Shown here one piece after another: positions 45,282-57,801 of a DNA stretch of 64,000 nt. The stretch's first letter is position 1. Each line of letters opens with the position of its first letter. The notes under the pieces are model-generated. The model made no database searches and had not been told where the DNA came from. It saw only the letters and a program-made list of their open reading frames with translations. Made by a program: the position numbers and the translations under genes. Source of the DNA: Sinohyriopsis cumingii (Eukaryota; Mollusca; Bivalvia; Unionida; Unionidae). The stretch is taken from assembly GCA_028554795.2 (NCBI GenBank), contig CM068841.1, positions 25,291,308-25,355,307 of the forward strand, written 5' to 3'.

Positions 45282-47690
45282 TTGGCTCTGTGGTTCATAT
45301 CGTTAAATTATATGTCTGACTGCATACTTTGCGACTCTTGCAAACAATGGAATCATTCCAATTGTGAGCAGTTATATGCAGAACAATTTAATATCTTCTA
45401 TCAAAACGATAAAGTACCATATGTATGCAACAACTGCTTAACGTTAGAGATGGGGACTTCAACTAACAACTGCAGTCAAGGATTATGCCGCTTAGCACAG
45501 GTGTCTCGTTGCGGCGTTGACAGTCTCCGCTTCACAGCAACAATAGAGGGACTTTCAGTTCTATGGAAAACGGGTCATCCCGTCTGATTTTGTTGAAATA
45601 GAACGAAATGCAAAAGAAATTATGAACAAATGTGGTTTGTCTTCATTCTGTGTACCTTCACTATCTACTGGCGACGGCGACTGCCTTTTCAACTCTATCA
45701 ATCGATTTGACGGGGAGTGAAGATTTTGCACCAGAACTGAGGTTGCGCACATCGATTGAAATGTCACGTAATGCTGAAACTTGCAAGTCACGATCTGACT
45801 TCGACCAGTTAATGGACTATTCTCCCTTCTGTGAGGAATCCCTCATTTCATGCTGCATAGGTGGTGAATATTCATCAATATGGACTATAATGGACATTTT
45901 TGCCGTAGTAGGTTAATCAGATCAGACTCTGTATCCTAGAATGAATGGTTCGTTGGACAAAGCTTGTAAAGTGTTAACTAAATTGTTTTCTACAGAAGAT
46001 ATGTAAAACAATGCACGGCTTACCATACTATGGACCAGAATGGGTCCAATGAGTGGTACCATTACGACTGCCAATCATTTTGTCTTGGTTCCAAAGAAGA
46101 GTGGCAGTCATGCAAACAACGAACAATTTCAGCCTCCCGAAATGAGTACACCAATCATATGCAGTAAGTGGAAATTTTCTTTCTTAGTGATGGACAACAT
46201 GGAGAATGATTTTAAAATTACCAGAACCGAGAAGTCAGCATCATCAAAGACATTTCAGAGACAATAAACAGTTTTGCAATAGATAATGATTGCATTGTAA
46301 ATCAGCAAACTGTTGCCACTGATCAATATTGACTACAGAGCAATCAACCAATCACTGATGATTACTATGTTATGTCAGCTGAAATGAATGGTGACAACAC
46401 TGATGTGAATCTTGAAAATGATGCCAAACCAGTCAATTTCCTTGTTCCTATGAACGTGAAACAATATCAGGACAGTGGCATTCTGGTCATGAAGCATACA
46501 AACTGATAGCTAAAAAAGAATACGTACACAGCAGTCAGGTGTCCCCAGGTAATAAGTCTAATTGTTTTCTGTTAGTGGATAACAAGAGGAATGTAAGTTG
46601 ATTCGAACTGAAAAAAAGTGAATTTTATGACCATTGTGGAATATGGGATACTGCAAAGGGCAATACAGTGTGTTGGGAATGTTAAATGAACACCCTTATG
46701 TACAAACTGTGATGCACAACAAATTACAAGTGCCATCAATTATCTGTTACACTAAAGAACAAATAAAGGATCTGAAACACTTCTTAACAAACACAAATAA
46801 CCAACCGATTGGCATTAGCCGAACATTCAGCCTTGGAAACTTTTATGTGACATTGTTGGTGTACAAAAATCAGAGTTGTGATGAAAAATAAAAATGAGTA
46901 TCCTATCTTTGTCCTCTACTTCTGCACAAAGACGCGTCGTTTAACTCGTACAAAGCATTCCTGGAACATGTGGCAACATAACTTGATAATGATGTCGAGA
47001 CTATCGAAACGTGAATATCAGAGAATATGGAATTTGGCACGGACGAGAAAGCTCTGACCAAGGCTATCAAATACGTGTTCCCTTCTGCAAGACGATATTT
47101 GTGCACAAAACATCTCAAAGACAATATTAAGTTTTACCTACAAAACAAGGTAGGAACTGACATGGTCGAGTGTGATAAAATCATCGGGTCTCTGTTTGGT
47201 AGCAAAGGTATCGTGGACGCCAATACCATGGAGTTTGAAAGCTGCTCTGAAAAACTTGAGCAATTAATAAAAGAAAAGTTTGACAGCTTCAAACAATACT
47301 ATATCAATAATCTAAAACCAAGACTGCGAAAATTCGTGTTTGAGCCGAATCGGCAGAACAATGAAAACAAACACTAGGCCAATAACAACGCAGAGTCCCT
47401 CAATAATATTTTTTTTTCGGTTGACCTGAACCCTAAACATACTTGAGATTTAATAAACAAACTTTACGGCATTACAGACTTGCATTTTATGGATTATAAA
47501 AGTTCTCTACATGACACAGGAAACTGTCAACTGACTAATGAAGAACAAAGCTACCATGTTCATGATGCAGTCCGGCGTTGCAAGTCTGAAGAATATAAAA
47601 ACGAACTCTTCCAAAATTTTCTTGTGGACTCTAACATAGCAAAATTCAAAATTCATACACTCAAAAGATGGGAAGTTTTCATTCATTAAT
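45282..47690 (+). pseudogene. Second PHD-OTU-MULE gene copy (decayed)
   Basis: In order on the plus strand: a PHD finger CILCDSCKQWNHSNC and PYVCNNC (45,310-45,440); an OTU domain with STGDGDCLFNSINRF and a helix PELRLRTSIEMS (45,660-45,770); a MULE transposase with HPYVQTVMHNKLQVPSIICY and RTFSLGNFYVTLLVYK (46,690-46,880), FGTDEKALTKAIKYVFPSAR and YLCTKHLKDNIKFYL (47,030-47,140), and FGSKGIVDANTMEF. The order matches copy 1 but sequence identity is low. Frames change repeatedly, so it is dead. Confidence 0.75.
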
Positions 47691-48189
47691 CGGTGAAAGG
47701 AATTGCACGCAAACTGGAACAAGCTATGGCGTCCCGTGAACAAAAGAACAAAAAAGCTATGATTGTGTTGTTTAAGATATTGTTTGAGATTGTGTGGTAT
47801 CAAAAAGGAAAATCTACATTGAGAAATGAACTCAATATGTAATAGAAATGGAAGAAAAAAAGAACAAACAAGCAAAAAGAAAAAAGAAAAGAACATCAAT
47901 AAAAATGGGCCATGGAAACAGCGCCTCCTCGTGGTGTGACCTGGATACATATCGATAAATGAAAATAAAATGAGTATTCAATTACTTTGCAGTGCATGTG
48001 TTATTCGTGAGTCATCGATATGTAACAGAACGCTCTTATTCAGTATTAAGAATCAGATGCACGAGTGATAACCCTTTGCCACTGTGGTAGGCTAGGTCAG
48101 CTTAAAACATCTTTTGAAATTTAGGGTATTAAAGATTAAATTGAATGATTTTCGGTCAAGTGATAAAGAATTTCAACTGTAAAACATGA

Positions 48190-48860
48190 GTTTAGGTGTC
48201 TTGGGGTGTTTACAAGAGTCCTGGGGTGTCTTGGGACCTTTCCTTTGGCAATGACCGAAAAGGGTAAAAACTCGACTGATGTTGAACGATAATTATACAA
48301 TGCATCATTATACTGATTACTTTTTATTTGACTTTATTTAATTGTATATATGCGTAGGGGCCATCCATTTAGTACGTACGCAAAAATCTGGCAAAGCTTG
48401 ACCATTCACCCTCTGTACACATGCATACTTTTTCACACACACACACCTACCTGCGTCGTACGTATGCTTGACGCACCTCCGCCCCCCAATTCTACTGAAC
48501 GGCCTATATTTAGTCCACGCAGAAACCATAAAAGATTAATAATAATAACGTGTTTGATAAAACAGAGTCCACCGACATTGAATGTCTGGCTGCATCAAAG
48601 AAATAAGCAGCATAACTTTAAACAGTTTGTCTAGTGTCCTAAAATTCAAATGCCAACTGAACCCTTACGAACAGGTTATGTATTAGACAAATTATTATTG
48701 AGGTTTCATACACCCACCCTTGTTTCCTATGCATACGTACATTATCCGTAGACACACACCCCCATACGCAAGCGTATGCATTTGGGTTACCCCCCTCCAT
48801 GCGTACCTACTAAATGGACGGCCCCATACTGGGTAGGTGAGTGTTTTGGGACAGTTTGGT
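48190..48860 (-). repeat. Inverted copy of the array repeat
   Basis: The segment is the reverse complement of the 41.4-42.7 kb unit: CTTTCCTTTGGCAATGACCG, CAATGCATCATTATACTGAT and TGTATATATGC, then, after a nested insertion, ACTGGGTAGGTGAGTGTTTT. It may be the right end of the element that holds the second PHD-OTU-MULE gene. Confidence 0.65.
48357..48825. mobile_element. MITE with 25-base inverted ends
   Basis: Ends GGGGCCATCCATTTAGTACG and, inverted, GGGGCCGTCCATTTAGTAGG enclose 469 bases with no coding capacity. Comparison with the uninterrupted repeat at 41,540 shows that only GTA/ATA or TA was duplicated. The superfamily is not clear. Confidence 0.8.
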
Positions 48861-49405
48861 GTGTTTAATCGGACCGATATTCAGATAGTGCCGACCTCTA
48901 TAACACAGTTGCATTGGATTGAGGAAGAGTGTAAGGGCAGATAGTTCAGACAACAACCTCTGTGCAAGGTAAGCTTAGTGATATAATTTATGTCTAACAC
49001 ACGTGTTGTGTCTTGTTTGCCTCTTACATTGTCATGCCAAAGAATACATAGATGTCAGTGGCTGGTCATGGGGTGTGTGGGGTATTTCTAAACACTACTA
49101 AGAAGCACTAAGAAATGCTGTGCTAAACATTGGCACTGAGAACATAGTAAAGCATTAATTTACCCCTTAAACATAAATGGTACTGCAATAAATCGATAAA
49201 TATTTTTAACACAGGTACAAACAGATACAACTTATTTTTTAAGTATCAGGAAATACAACTCTGTACACTGCTTTTTGTTCATTTCCACTGGGATGTTTAT
49301 TTAACATGCTTTGAAGTTTGACTTCTCATGCCATTTGGCTTGAAAAGAGTACTTTCCAGGCATTGCTTCATTGATAGAAGTCCAAAAGATTTAAAGTGTT
49401 GAATT
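48861..49405. other. Interval without genes
   Basis: AT-rich sequence without a supported ORF or clear repeat. Confidence 0.4.
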
Positions 49406-52155
49406 ACCCTGTACGAAAACTTCCGCCCTGACTTTAACTAGATTCCAGGTGGAATTTTAAAGCAGATTTCACTTAAAGCCTAGATTCCACTTATTATAAA
49501 TTTTAGGTGGGTTCAGGGTGGAATACAGCCTGAAATATGCAAATTAGTCCGTCTATTACTAGGTGGAATTTGTTTATTCCGCCTACTAGGCAGAATTAGT
49601 TTATTCTGCTTATTTAGCCTAGATTCCCCTTGTTATCACTTTTAGGCAGATTCAGGCTGGAATATTGCTTGAAATTACTGTTACTAGGCGGAATCTTTAT
49701 TTCTGCCTAATTACATGGAAATACCTGCAGAAACCCCATCCAATAATGAAAATGTCCAGGCAGATTTCGGACGGGTTTTTTAAGCATTTTCTGCCTAAAC
49801 CATAAAAAATATACTTCAGATTTCTATTATGTATTAAACTGCCTAATGATTTTTAGATATTATTGGGAATCAATGATAAATATTCACAGTAATATTTAAA
49901 ATGGATCATAAATTTTATTTTGACAGACATTATCAAATAAGATTTAGATTTTACTTGTCCTAAGGGGCAATGCCATTTTCTTTCTTGCATACAAAATTTA
50001 ATCCAACATGGCATCACTTAGTAATATTCATTTCACTTTAAAGTTTGGTGAGATTTCACACATATTTTGACCAAAACTTTCAATGAAATTATGTTGAGGT
50101 CTCACTCAAATTTCTTTGAAATATTTGTGAGGTTTCAAAAAAAATTGACTAAAACTTTTGTAAGATTTCACTAAAATTTTGATCATTATATAGTATTTTA
50201 CTGACGTTTTTTTTATAGTGTTTCAGACATTTCAGCAGGTTTCAAAGAAATAATGGATATGAATTAAACATGACTTTATTAACCAAGGTGATATTTAAGT
50301 GTGCATGAAAACAATTATACTGATGTTGTAATTATATGACATCCAAGGCAAGAGAAATGGGAGTTAATACTAATAAAAACAATAATAATAATAATGACTT
50401 TATTTAAAGAAGGTAATTCAATTAGTTACATAAGTAATCTACCTTGAGGCCTTCTATCTGTGATGTACAACATATACAGTATATACAACATGATATGAAG
50501 TATCTGACACTAAATAATTAAGTGGTTTTAAAAATCAAAGTATCAAGCCTGGAACATATGCACAGGATTCTGTGAATACATTTAACATATATAAAATATA
50601 AAATATTAATCTGCATAGAAAAAAGCCACCGTGAAAATAATGCAAAATTACAGAAAAGCATCCATTTGAGACAATTTGATTATGAGAAGAAGAAAAGCTA
50701 GGAGCCTGCCTTATGTCACTTGTACTGTAGACTGGATTTTTGATTGCACAAACTATGATGCTTTTGTGGTCCCTCGAATTAGTCCTTGTTCCAAAAGCAG
50801 CCGCGAAAACGTTTATCATGGTATAATAACTCTTATTTTACACTGAATTCCAACACACCAAGAATATTTTGATAATATACACAATACTGCCTCACGAGAT
50901 TGAAAGTAGAATCTACTTTTCAGCCAAGAAAATTCCGCAAAGATATGACTATCTTTGATAGACATGGATATCTGGCAACAATTCCCACCAGTGATCTACA
51001 CGTTGTTCCTCCTTAAATTCTGAAGTTAATCAGTTTGGAGTTGTATATTACTTCGAAATCGTCCCGATTCAATTCCTTGTCCTATTTAGCACGTTAGCCG
51101 CTACTGTAAAGCTCTTTATGGCACAAAAAGCAAAATGCTTGTCCTGGCTTTTAGTTTTCATACAGATTTACCAGTTATGTTCCCATCAAATTTGCGTTCA
51201 GGGTATTCTCATTGCCGCACATTTTTCAAATGGTTATTCAATCTCTCGTCCCGCTCGAAAATTCGAATCGCCATGTTTAGTAAACATGCTCTTTCCCATC
51301 AGTTTATGTTACGCGACGATTCATTGGGCAATTACAAAATGTTGACCAATCAGAAAGCTTTATACAACGATCCTCTGTTAAATAATAAACGGAACAAATA
51401 CTTATTTGAAAGCTCGTTGTGGAATGGGACCGGATAGAGCATTATTCAAAAAAGAGTTTCGGAGACGATATTAAAAAATGGGTCCATATCGAGGAAATTC
51501 AGGTCAGGAGTAAAGCGAAATTATGTTTTAAAACGGAAAACAAGATGAAAACTTGTTCGAGGGCAGTTAAATCCAATTGAAGTTAAATAAAAATACAACA
51601 ACAACAACAACAAATTTGAAAAAGAAATTTAACAAGGAAAGCTGTGGAAAGAAGTTATAAATTGTGCCCAAAATAAACAATAAAAATTTACAGCTATCAG
51701 AAACAGGAAATAATTTTAAATGCTGCTGAAAATCATTCAAATTGTACCAGAAACAATAAATTTTATTATATCTTATGGATATTTTTATTGAACTGTCAGT
51801 GATATTACAATCACAAAATATCACTATATTTTCAGTCATTTAACTTTACAGACACACAAAAGCCAAGTCCTAATTATGCCTTCTTTAAATGATGTAAATG
51901 ACTAAGTTCTTCATTCCGCCTAGATGGTGGGTGGAAAAACAACCAAGTCCAAAATTATGCCTAAAGATGTATTTATAGAAAGAATTTGACAAAAGTCCAT
52001 CTTAGAGTTAGACGGACTCTTAGATGGATTCATCTTTGACTTTTCAAATTTTCCATGTCCGCCTTTGTATTAACCAGATTTTTAACATTTTAGGCAGATT
52101 CCGCCTGGAGTCTGCTTAAGTTCCAGGTGGAATCTGCCTAATTATTTTGTACGGG
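49406..52155. mobile_element. Candidate non-autonomous element with subterminal repeats
   Basis: The left end (CCTGTACGAAAACTTCCGCC) and the complement of the right end (CCCGTACAAAATAATTAGGC) share short inverted ends. Both are followed by clusters of a motif in both orientations, AGGYGGAATYT / AGATTCCRCCT, over 49,425-49,840 and 51,915-52,140. The interior (about 49,900-51,880) has no recognised gene; a (CAA)n run lies at about 51,596. No target duplication was found. Confidence 0.5.
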
Positions 52156-52736
52156 ACATATCTATGGATCAAATCTTCACTTCTAATAATGTTTCAGTAA
52201 GTCTGAAGAAAGTGAAAAAGTCTTCACAGAAAAAGGCAGTTGCAAGATGAATCGAACATACATGCGTGATCCTACAAATGTCTGGTTCATGAGTTACTTC
52301 CATTTGTTCACTTACTGAGAAGACAAATGTTAATGTTTCGACGAACTCCAATAATTAAAAAAAAAATTGAAATTAAAACAAAACATGACAAGAAAAAACT
52401 CCAGTTTCCACCAAAATTCAGACACTTGCACAAACCTTTCAACAAAAAGTATTTTTTCATAAACTTTCATGAATATGACATGGCCACCTAAAATTTCACA
52501 AACTTTCATGGTCTGTACGAACCCTGTATAGTAAAACAGGTTCAGGTAAGGAGATTTACCTCAATGATCATCCCTACAGGACAATTAACTGCTAGCATAA
52601 TTATGACACTATGACCTGAATGTTATGATTCAAATTTAACTTTGAATTAATTTTTAATCTGGCTTCTTAATTAAGTAATATGTATCACATGTTTTCAAAC
52701 TGTTAGATGATGTACGAGACATACAAATATCTTTGG
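52156..52736. other. Interval without genes
   Basis: AT-rich sequence without a supported ORF. Confidence 0.4.
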
Positions 52737-55350
52737 TGTCACGGAATTGTATAAATACTTTTATTTATTAAATGCATGTACTCGTTTTTTCGTTTTTTGT
52801 GTACAATATCACCTGAGGGTGAGTTATGTATATTGTACAAAGATTCTGAAATAGTGACTTCGGTTCATCCTATGCTGCACGTGTGAAGTGCTTTTGATGG
52901 GAAGAACCGAATACTTCCAGCGCACACAATGTATTGCGGCATCGTCTGTGCATAAATACCTCACCGTAAGACTAAATCTTTACATTACGGAACATCTTGT
53001 CAGTAAGAGGTCTACTTTAAGGACTTGCACATATTCACCTGTAGAGGTATGTGAGTTATTAATTTCGTCATGTGTTTGTCTCATGCGCAAACTGTTAAAC
53101 GGTATGGAAAACATCGAGTTTTGTAGATGATATCTTTGTTTATACATATACCTGGGATGAACTTGTTACGGTATTAAGGGATCTGTTCGATAGATTTCAC
53201 ACTGCCAATCTTACAGCTAGGCCCACCAAATGTAGTATAATGTATTTTAACCTAGAATGTTTGGGACATCTTGTAAGTGGACTAGGCCAGTTGAAACCTC
53301 ACCCAAACAAAATAGGAGCAATCAGAGATGCACCTAGACCAGACACTAAGAAACAAGTAAGATCTTTCCTAGGTTTGATTGGGTTTTTGCAGGAAATTTG
53401 TCCCAAATTTTGTGGCTATAGCCAGCCCATTAACAGATTTGACTAGGAAAGGGCAACCAAACAATGTTCCCTGGGGTGTGTGCCAAGAAAAAGCATTTAA
53501 CGTTTTAAAACAGAAACTGATAAGTGCATCAATCTTAAAGTTGCCAGAATTGAACAAAACTTTTGTGCTGAGGACTGATGTGTCTGATACGGGTCTTGGG
53601 GCTGTTTTGCTACAGGAACAAGAGGGGATGAAATTGCCTATTGCTTATGTAAGTAGGAAATTGCTCCCTAGGGAGCAAGACTACTCCATGATTGAGAAGG
53701 AGTGCCTAGCCTTAGTATAGGGGATAGGAAAATTCCATAATACCTTTTCGGGAGGGAGTTTACCTTACAAACAGACCATTAGCCGCTCTTATACTTGAAC
53801 AAGGCAAAGGTCACCAATGCAAGATTGATGAATTTGCATTGTCTTTGCAACCGTATAGTTTCCAAACTGAGGCAATTCGAGGGTCAGAAAATGTTGATGC
53901 AGATTTTTTAAGTATGGTATAATTAGCAGATCATTTTCATTCATTATTCAAAATTGAATGTTTTAATAATTGTTTATGTTCACATTCCCTGATTTTTCTA
54001 AAAGTGTTGCCACTTTTTTTAAAGGGGGAGGTATTGTCACGGAATTGTATAAATCCTTTTATTTATTAAATACATGTACTTAAAATAGTGAGTTTGGTTC
54101 ATCCTATGCCTCTAGTGCAAATCACTTTTGATGGGAAAAACCAAATACTTCTAGCGCACAGACAATGTATTGTGGCATCATCTGTGTATAAATACCTCAC
54201 CATAAGGCTAAATCTTTACATTACGGAACGTCTTGTCAGTGAGCGGTATACTTTAAGGACTTGCACATCTTCAGCTGTAGAGGTATGTGAGTTATTAATT
54301 TCTTGTATATAGGTTATAACTATTGTACTACCACGTTTATTTTTTTATATTTTCTATGTAGCTTCGGCTTACGTAGTATCATGCAAATATTTTCTATTTG
54401 TTTGTGACTTAGCAAGAAATTCATATTAGCAATATATAAAGTTGCATTTTTAAGAAACGTTTAGTACCATAGGATTCTTGTTGGGCAAAATTAGGTTCAC
54501 TTCTGAACTTGTGTATTGTTTTGTAATTATTATGCCAATAATATAATCTGTGTAGCTTACCATATATAACATCATTAAATTTTATCGTATATGCCTGTGT
54601 CATCATAGTACTTGGTGTTAGATGTTTTTTCAGCTTACCAGAGTGATCGGAGTGACCAGATTGATCAGAGTTATCAGAGTGATCAGAGTCGACGTGGTAC
54701 CAGCTACAGAGTTAACCACAGAAGCTAATCATAGCAGCTGTAAAACTGAGTGAACAGTGTTGCTGGTCGAGTAGCAGGTGATCGAGTGTTGCTGACCGAG
54801 ATTGGTGGGCGCTGATTGCTTGATTTACCAACCTGGAATACAGACTGCTTGATTGACCAGTGTGCTGGTGACGTAGTGTGTAAATCCATACATATAATCT
54901 TTCAGCCGTTGGCCAGTTGTTGGGGTTTTGTAATACCCAGTGTGTTTTTGGGACTGTAAAGATATTTTGTACATCTGTCCCTTTGTTTTCATCATCTTCA
55001 CTATTTGAGTGAATACATTTTTACTATACGAGTAAAATACCACAGTTTAACTATTTGAGTAAAACACGTCATTCTTTCGTTGTGAAATCATTGTGAATCA
55101 TTCACCCCTCGTCCTTGTACTGTGTAAGGTCATTTATTTGTATTTTTATTATTTATTTTGTGTGGATTATGATTAATAAGTGCATATAATATCCAAATAT
55201 TGGATCAATATCCAATATTTGGATATTATATGCACTTATTAATCATAATTCTTTTCTCATTCAGGTCATTCGTCATTAAACATTGTATTTGTATCACCAT
55301 CAAAAGTGCTCTGTTGTAAATCCAAAATCCCACCCCGTTATCTTGTTACA
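52737..55350 (+). mobile_element. Ty3/Gypsy-type LTR element (fossil, heavily broken)
   Basis: Two LTR-like direct repeats both start TGTCACGGAATTGTATAAAT (52,737 and 54,035) and share about 270 bases. Between them are reverse transcriptase and RNase H remnants (KKQVRSFLGLIGFLQ, KLPELNKTFVLRTDVSD, GLGAVLLQEQEG). AAAGGGGGAGG just before the second LTR is a likely polypurine tract. The left LTR is incomplete, gag, protease and integrase are missing, and the pol remnant is interrupted. The right LTR may extend to about 55,350, where GTTACA occurs. Confidence 0.75.
55166..55249. repeat. Perfect 40-bp inverted repeat with 4-base loop
   Basis: The arms 55,166-55,205 and 55,210-55,249 are exact reverse complements around CAAT. 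The sequence is AT-rich (ATTATGATTAATAAGTGCAT at the start). It lies inside or just after the right LTR of the fossil element. Confidence 0.95.
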
Positions 55351-55637
55351 TTTGATATTACTGTAATGAAATACATTATATTTTAATTTAATCATACCTT
55401 ATCTATCCTTTTATTTATTATCCAGTCATACTATATCATATTTAATGAACTATTTTTTTCCTTGCTGTTGTTGTTCGCTTACATTATTCATGTCAGAACT
55501 TTGGATGTATGATAAATATTTTTCATTGGTTGCAAATACTGGATAGTAATTATTCTGTAATTTACATTACAGTTGAGAAATGTACATTTTGTACAGCGTG
55601 AAATGCACATCACATAATTGGATATAATATCCTTTTC

Positions 55638-55690
<53 letters not shown>

Positions 55691-57444
55691 AATAGACCTG
55701 GGGCTCTAAAGCTGTAATAGGATGGATGGGAAGTGTGGTTTTTCTATGTCATAAATTTAACATGCTGTTCATGTCAATGAACATATAAACTGCTGAAAGA
55801 ATGAATTTAAACACTGTAATGTATCAGAAGTGTATAGATCACGACTTACCTTGATATCTGTATTAAACCGTTCATGTTTATGTCAACTGTGATTGCCGGT
55901 CATGTGGTAACATGCGTCATGAAATTCAACCTCGCACATCGTTAAATACTCACAAAATCTTCTGGAATCTTATTTCATATGAATTTGTCATACCAAGAAA
56001 TATGTTTATCACCCTTAAATTCCCATGACAACTCATCATTTGAATAGCACTGAGCTCTATTCCAACAGCTGACATCACGAAAATACGTCTGCAGGCAAGA
56101 TGGCCGACACTAGATCACATGACCGGTTCCACACACTAAATTTGTCAAGTGCATTTTTTAAAAATTAAATTTCACTTGTTGATTGTAAATGCTGGCCTTC
56201 TTTTATACTAGAATAAGTATGTTTTGAATATTTAATGGTGTATTCTTCGTTTTTATGCTGGTCAATATATTTTCAATGTTATCAGCATTCATTGGTAGTT
56301 GTGTACTCTTCACCCAAGCTTAACTTTCTTGGTTACGATATCAAGTACGTTGATGTTTGGCGGACACGACAAAATACGTAATGTTGATATATTTGCTAAT
56401 GACAGAGTGTGAACGGACAAGTGATGATAGTTAAATTGTATATTAACCCTCAGTTTGTGTTGCTGGTTGTAGAGTATCTGTTTGGCACCACCAGACCTGT
56501 TCGGCGTCCCGGATAAGCAATGATTGGTTATGTTTACATCACATGACTACTTTCCAAAGAGTATAAATACGAGTGAAATTCGAAATTCGAGAGAGAGCTG
56601 TCAACATCAGCGCTTTAATCAATATCGCTCCACCATTGAGGTAGTTATAATTACAACTTTATTGGATGGCGTTAAAAAGCTCACAGATACTTATAAAAAT
56701 AAGACAAGTCTACAAATTTTAATTTCTTTATTCTCAAAAGTAGACTGGAATTATATATAGTACAACAATAGGAATCAATTCAATTCAAACAAATTCAATT
56801 CACTGCTATTGAGTCACGCTTAATATAAAAGTAATATGGTGCCACATAAATAAGCAGCTATCTCCCGCCACACTAAGAATTTAGGGTTAACTTTCAAAAT
56901 ACTCCGTGGGTCGTCCATTTCTCGCTGAGTGATTATGTTAAGGTTATGAAGGCCAGCATATTATAACATTTGTGTATTGCATACGTCACACGTAAGCAAA
57001 CACACACATTCATGTTTTAGTCATATTTCTTGTACTAAGCATCTTACCACAATTTCATAGTCAAAAATAAAAAAGGTCCTGACTTTGAGCATTCTTGCAA
57101 TTTATTATTACGTTTACACAAGTTAGCCCATACCCGCCCCCAATCTGTTACAATATATATATATCATATATATATACACACACACGTCAGAAACGCCCTG
57201 TGAGAGACATATAGCATCTTAAGTGAATGTCGACAGCTACTTCAATGCATAGAAAGAGTATAATTCATTGCTCCCCCTTTCTAATGATGTTAGTAATTTC
57301 AGGACAAAAACTGTTGAGGAATCCATTATAGTTTGCTTACATATAGTGTTTTAGGCATGGTGAGCCTGTAGAATATATGTATAGATATGTATGTACAATA
57401 AATCACTGTTTTCAATAAACTATTTTTATTCTTTCTTTTTGCAG
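55351..57444. other. Interval 5' of the PARP exon
   Basis: A (TA)n run lies at about 55,640-55,687. No ORF is supported. The sequence before 57,445 ends in a pyrimidine tract and CAG, so at least the last part is intron of the PARP gene, whose first exon may lie here or further left. Confidence 0.45.
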
Positions 57445-57801
57445 TTGAGGAAATAAACATAACTGGATATTGAAAAGATTGGATGTTTAGAGCAATGGAA
57501 GAAAAAGTATACAAGAGACAGAGTTCTCTAGTCAGCGATGATAATGGCAATGAGGATAATACAGAGCTGCTTCCTGCTCCTTTTGACAGTGATGGAATTC
57601 CAGTAAACTGGTGTAAAGTTGGAGACTCACAACCATTTATACTGGTTCAACTGAAACCTGGCCAGTTGGAGTATGAAAAAATTTCTGCAGACTTTTCAAG
57701 AGAGAATATTAAGGTGTTGAAGATTGAAAGACTTCAGAACATGATTTACTTAGACAGATTTAAGTCAGAATTGGAAGAAATAAAGAAAACCCATAGACAT
57801 G
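57445..57801 (+). CDS. Host PARP-family gene, first coding exon
   Basis: The exon is bounded by TTTTTGCAG and by G/GTTAGT. An in-frame stop lies upstream of the ATG at 57,483, so the ORF starts here and 57,445-57,482 is 5' untranslated sequence. The 106 codons contain LVQLKPGQLEYEKISADFSR, then VLKIERLQNMIYLDRF, the beginning of the PARP catalytic fold, which usually reads ...KIERVQN..LW..Y. The exon ends in phase 1 and joins the exon at 63,704 in frame as G/AT. The protein would be a short PARP or mono-ADP-ribosyltransferase without large upstream domains. Confidence 0.8.

Noticed and set aside
55166-55249. A microRNA precursor
   Set aside because: The arms are perfectly complementary, very AT-rich and lie in transposon sequence; without small RNA data a palindrome from a fold-back event is as likely.
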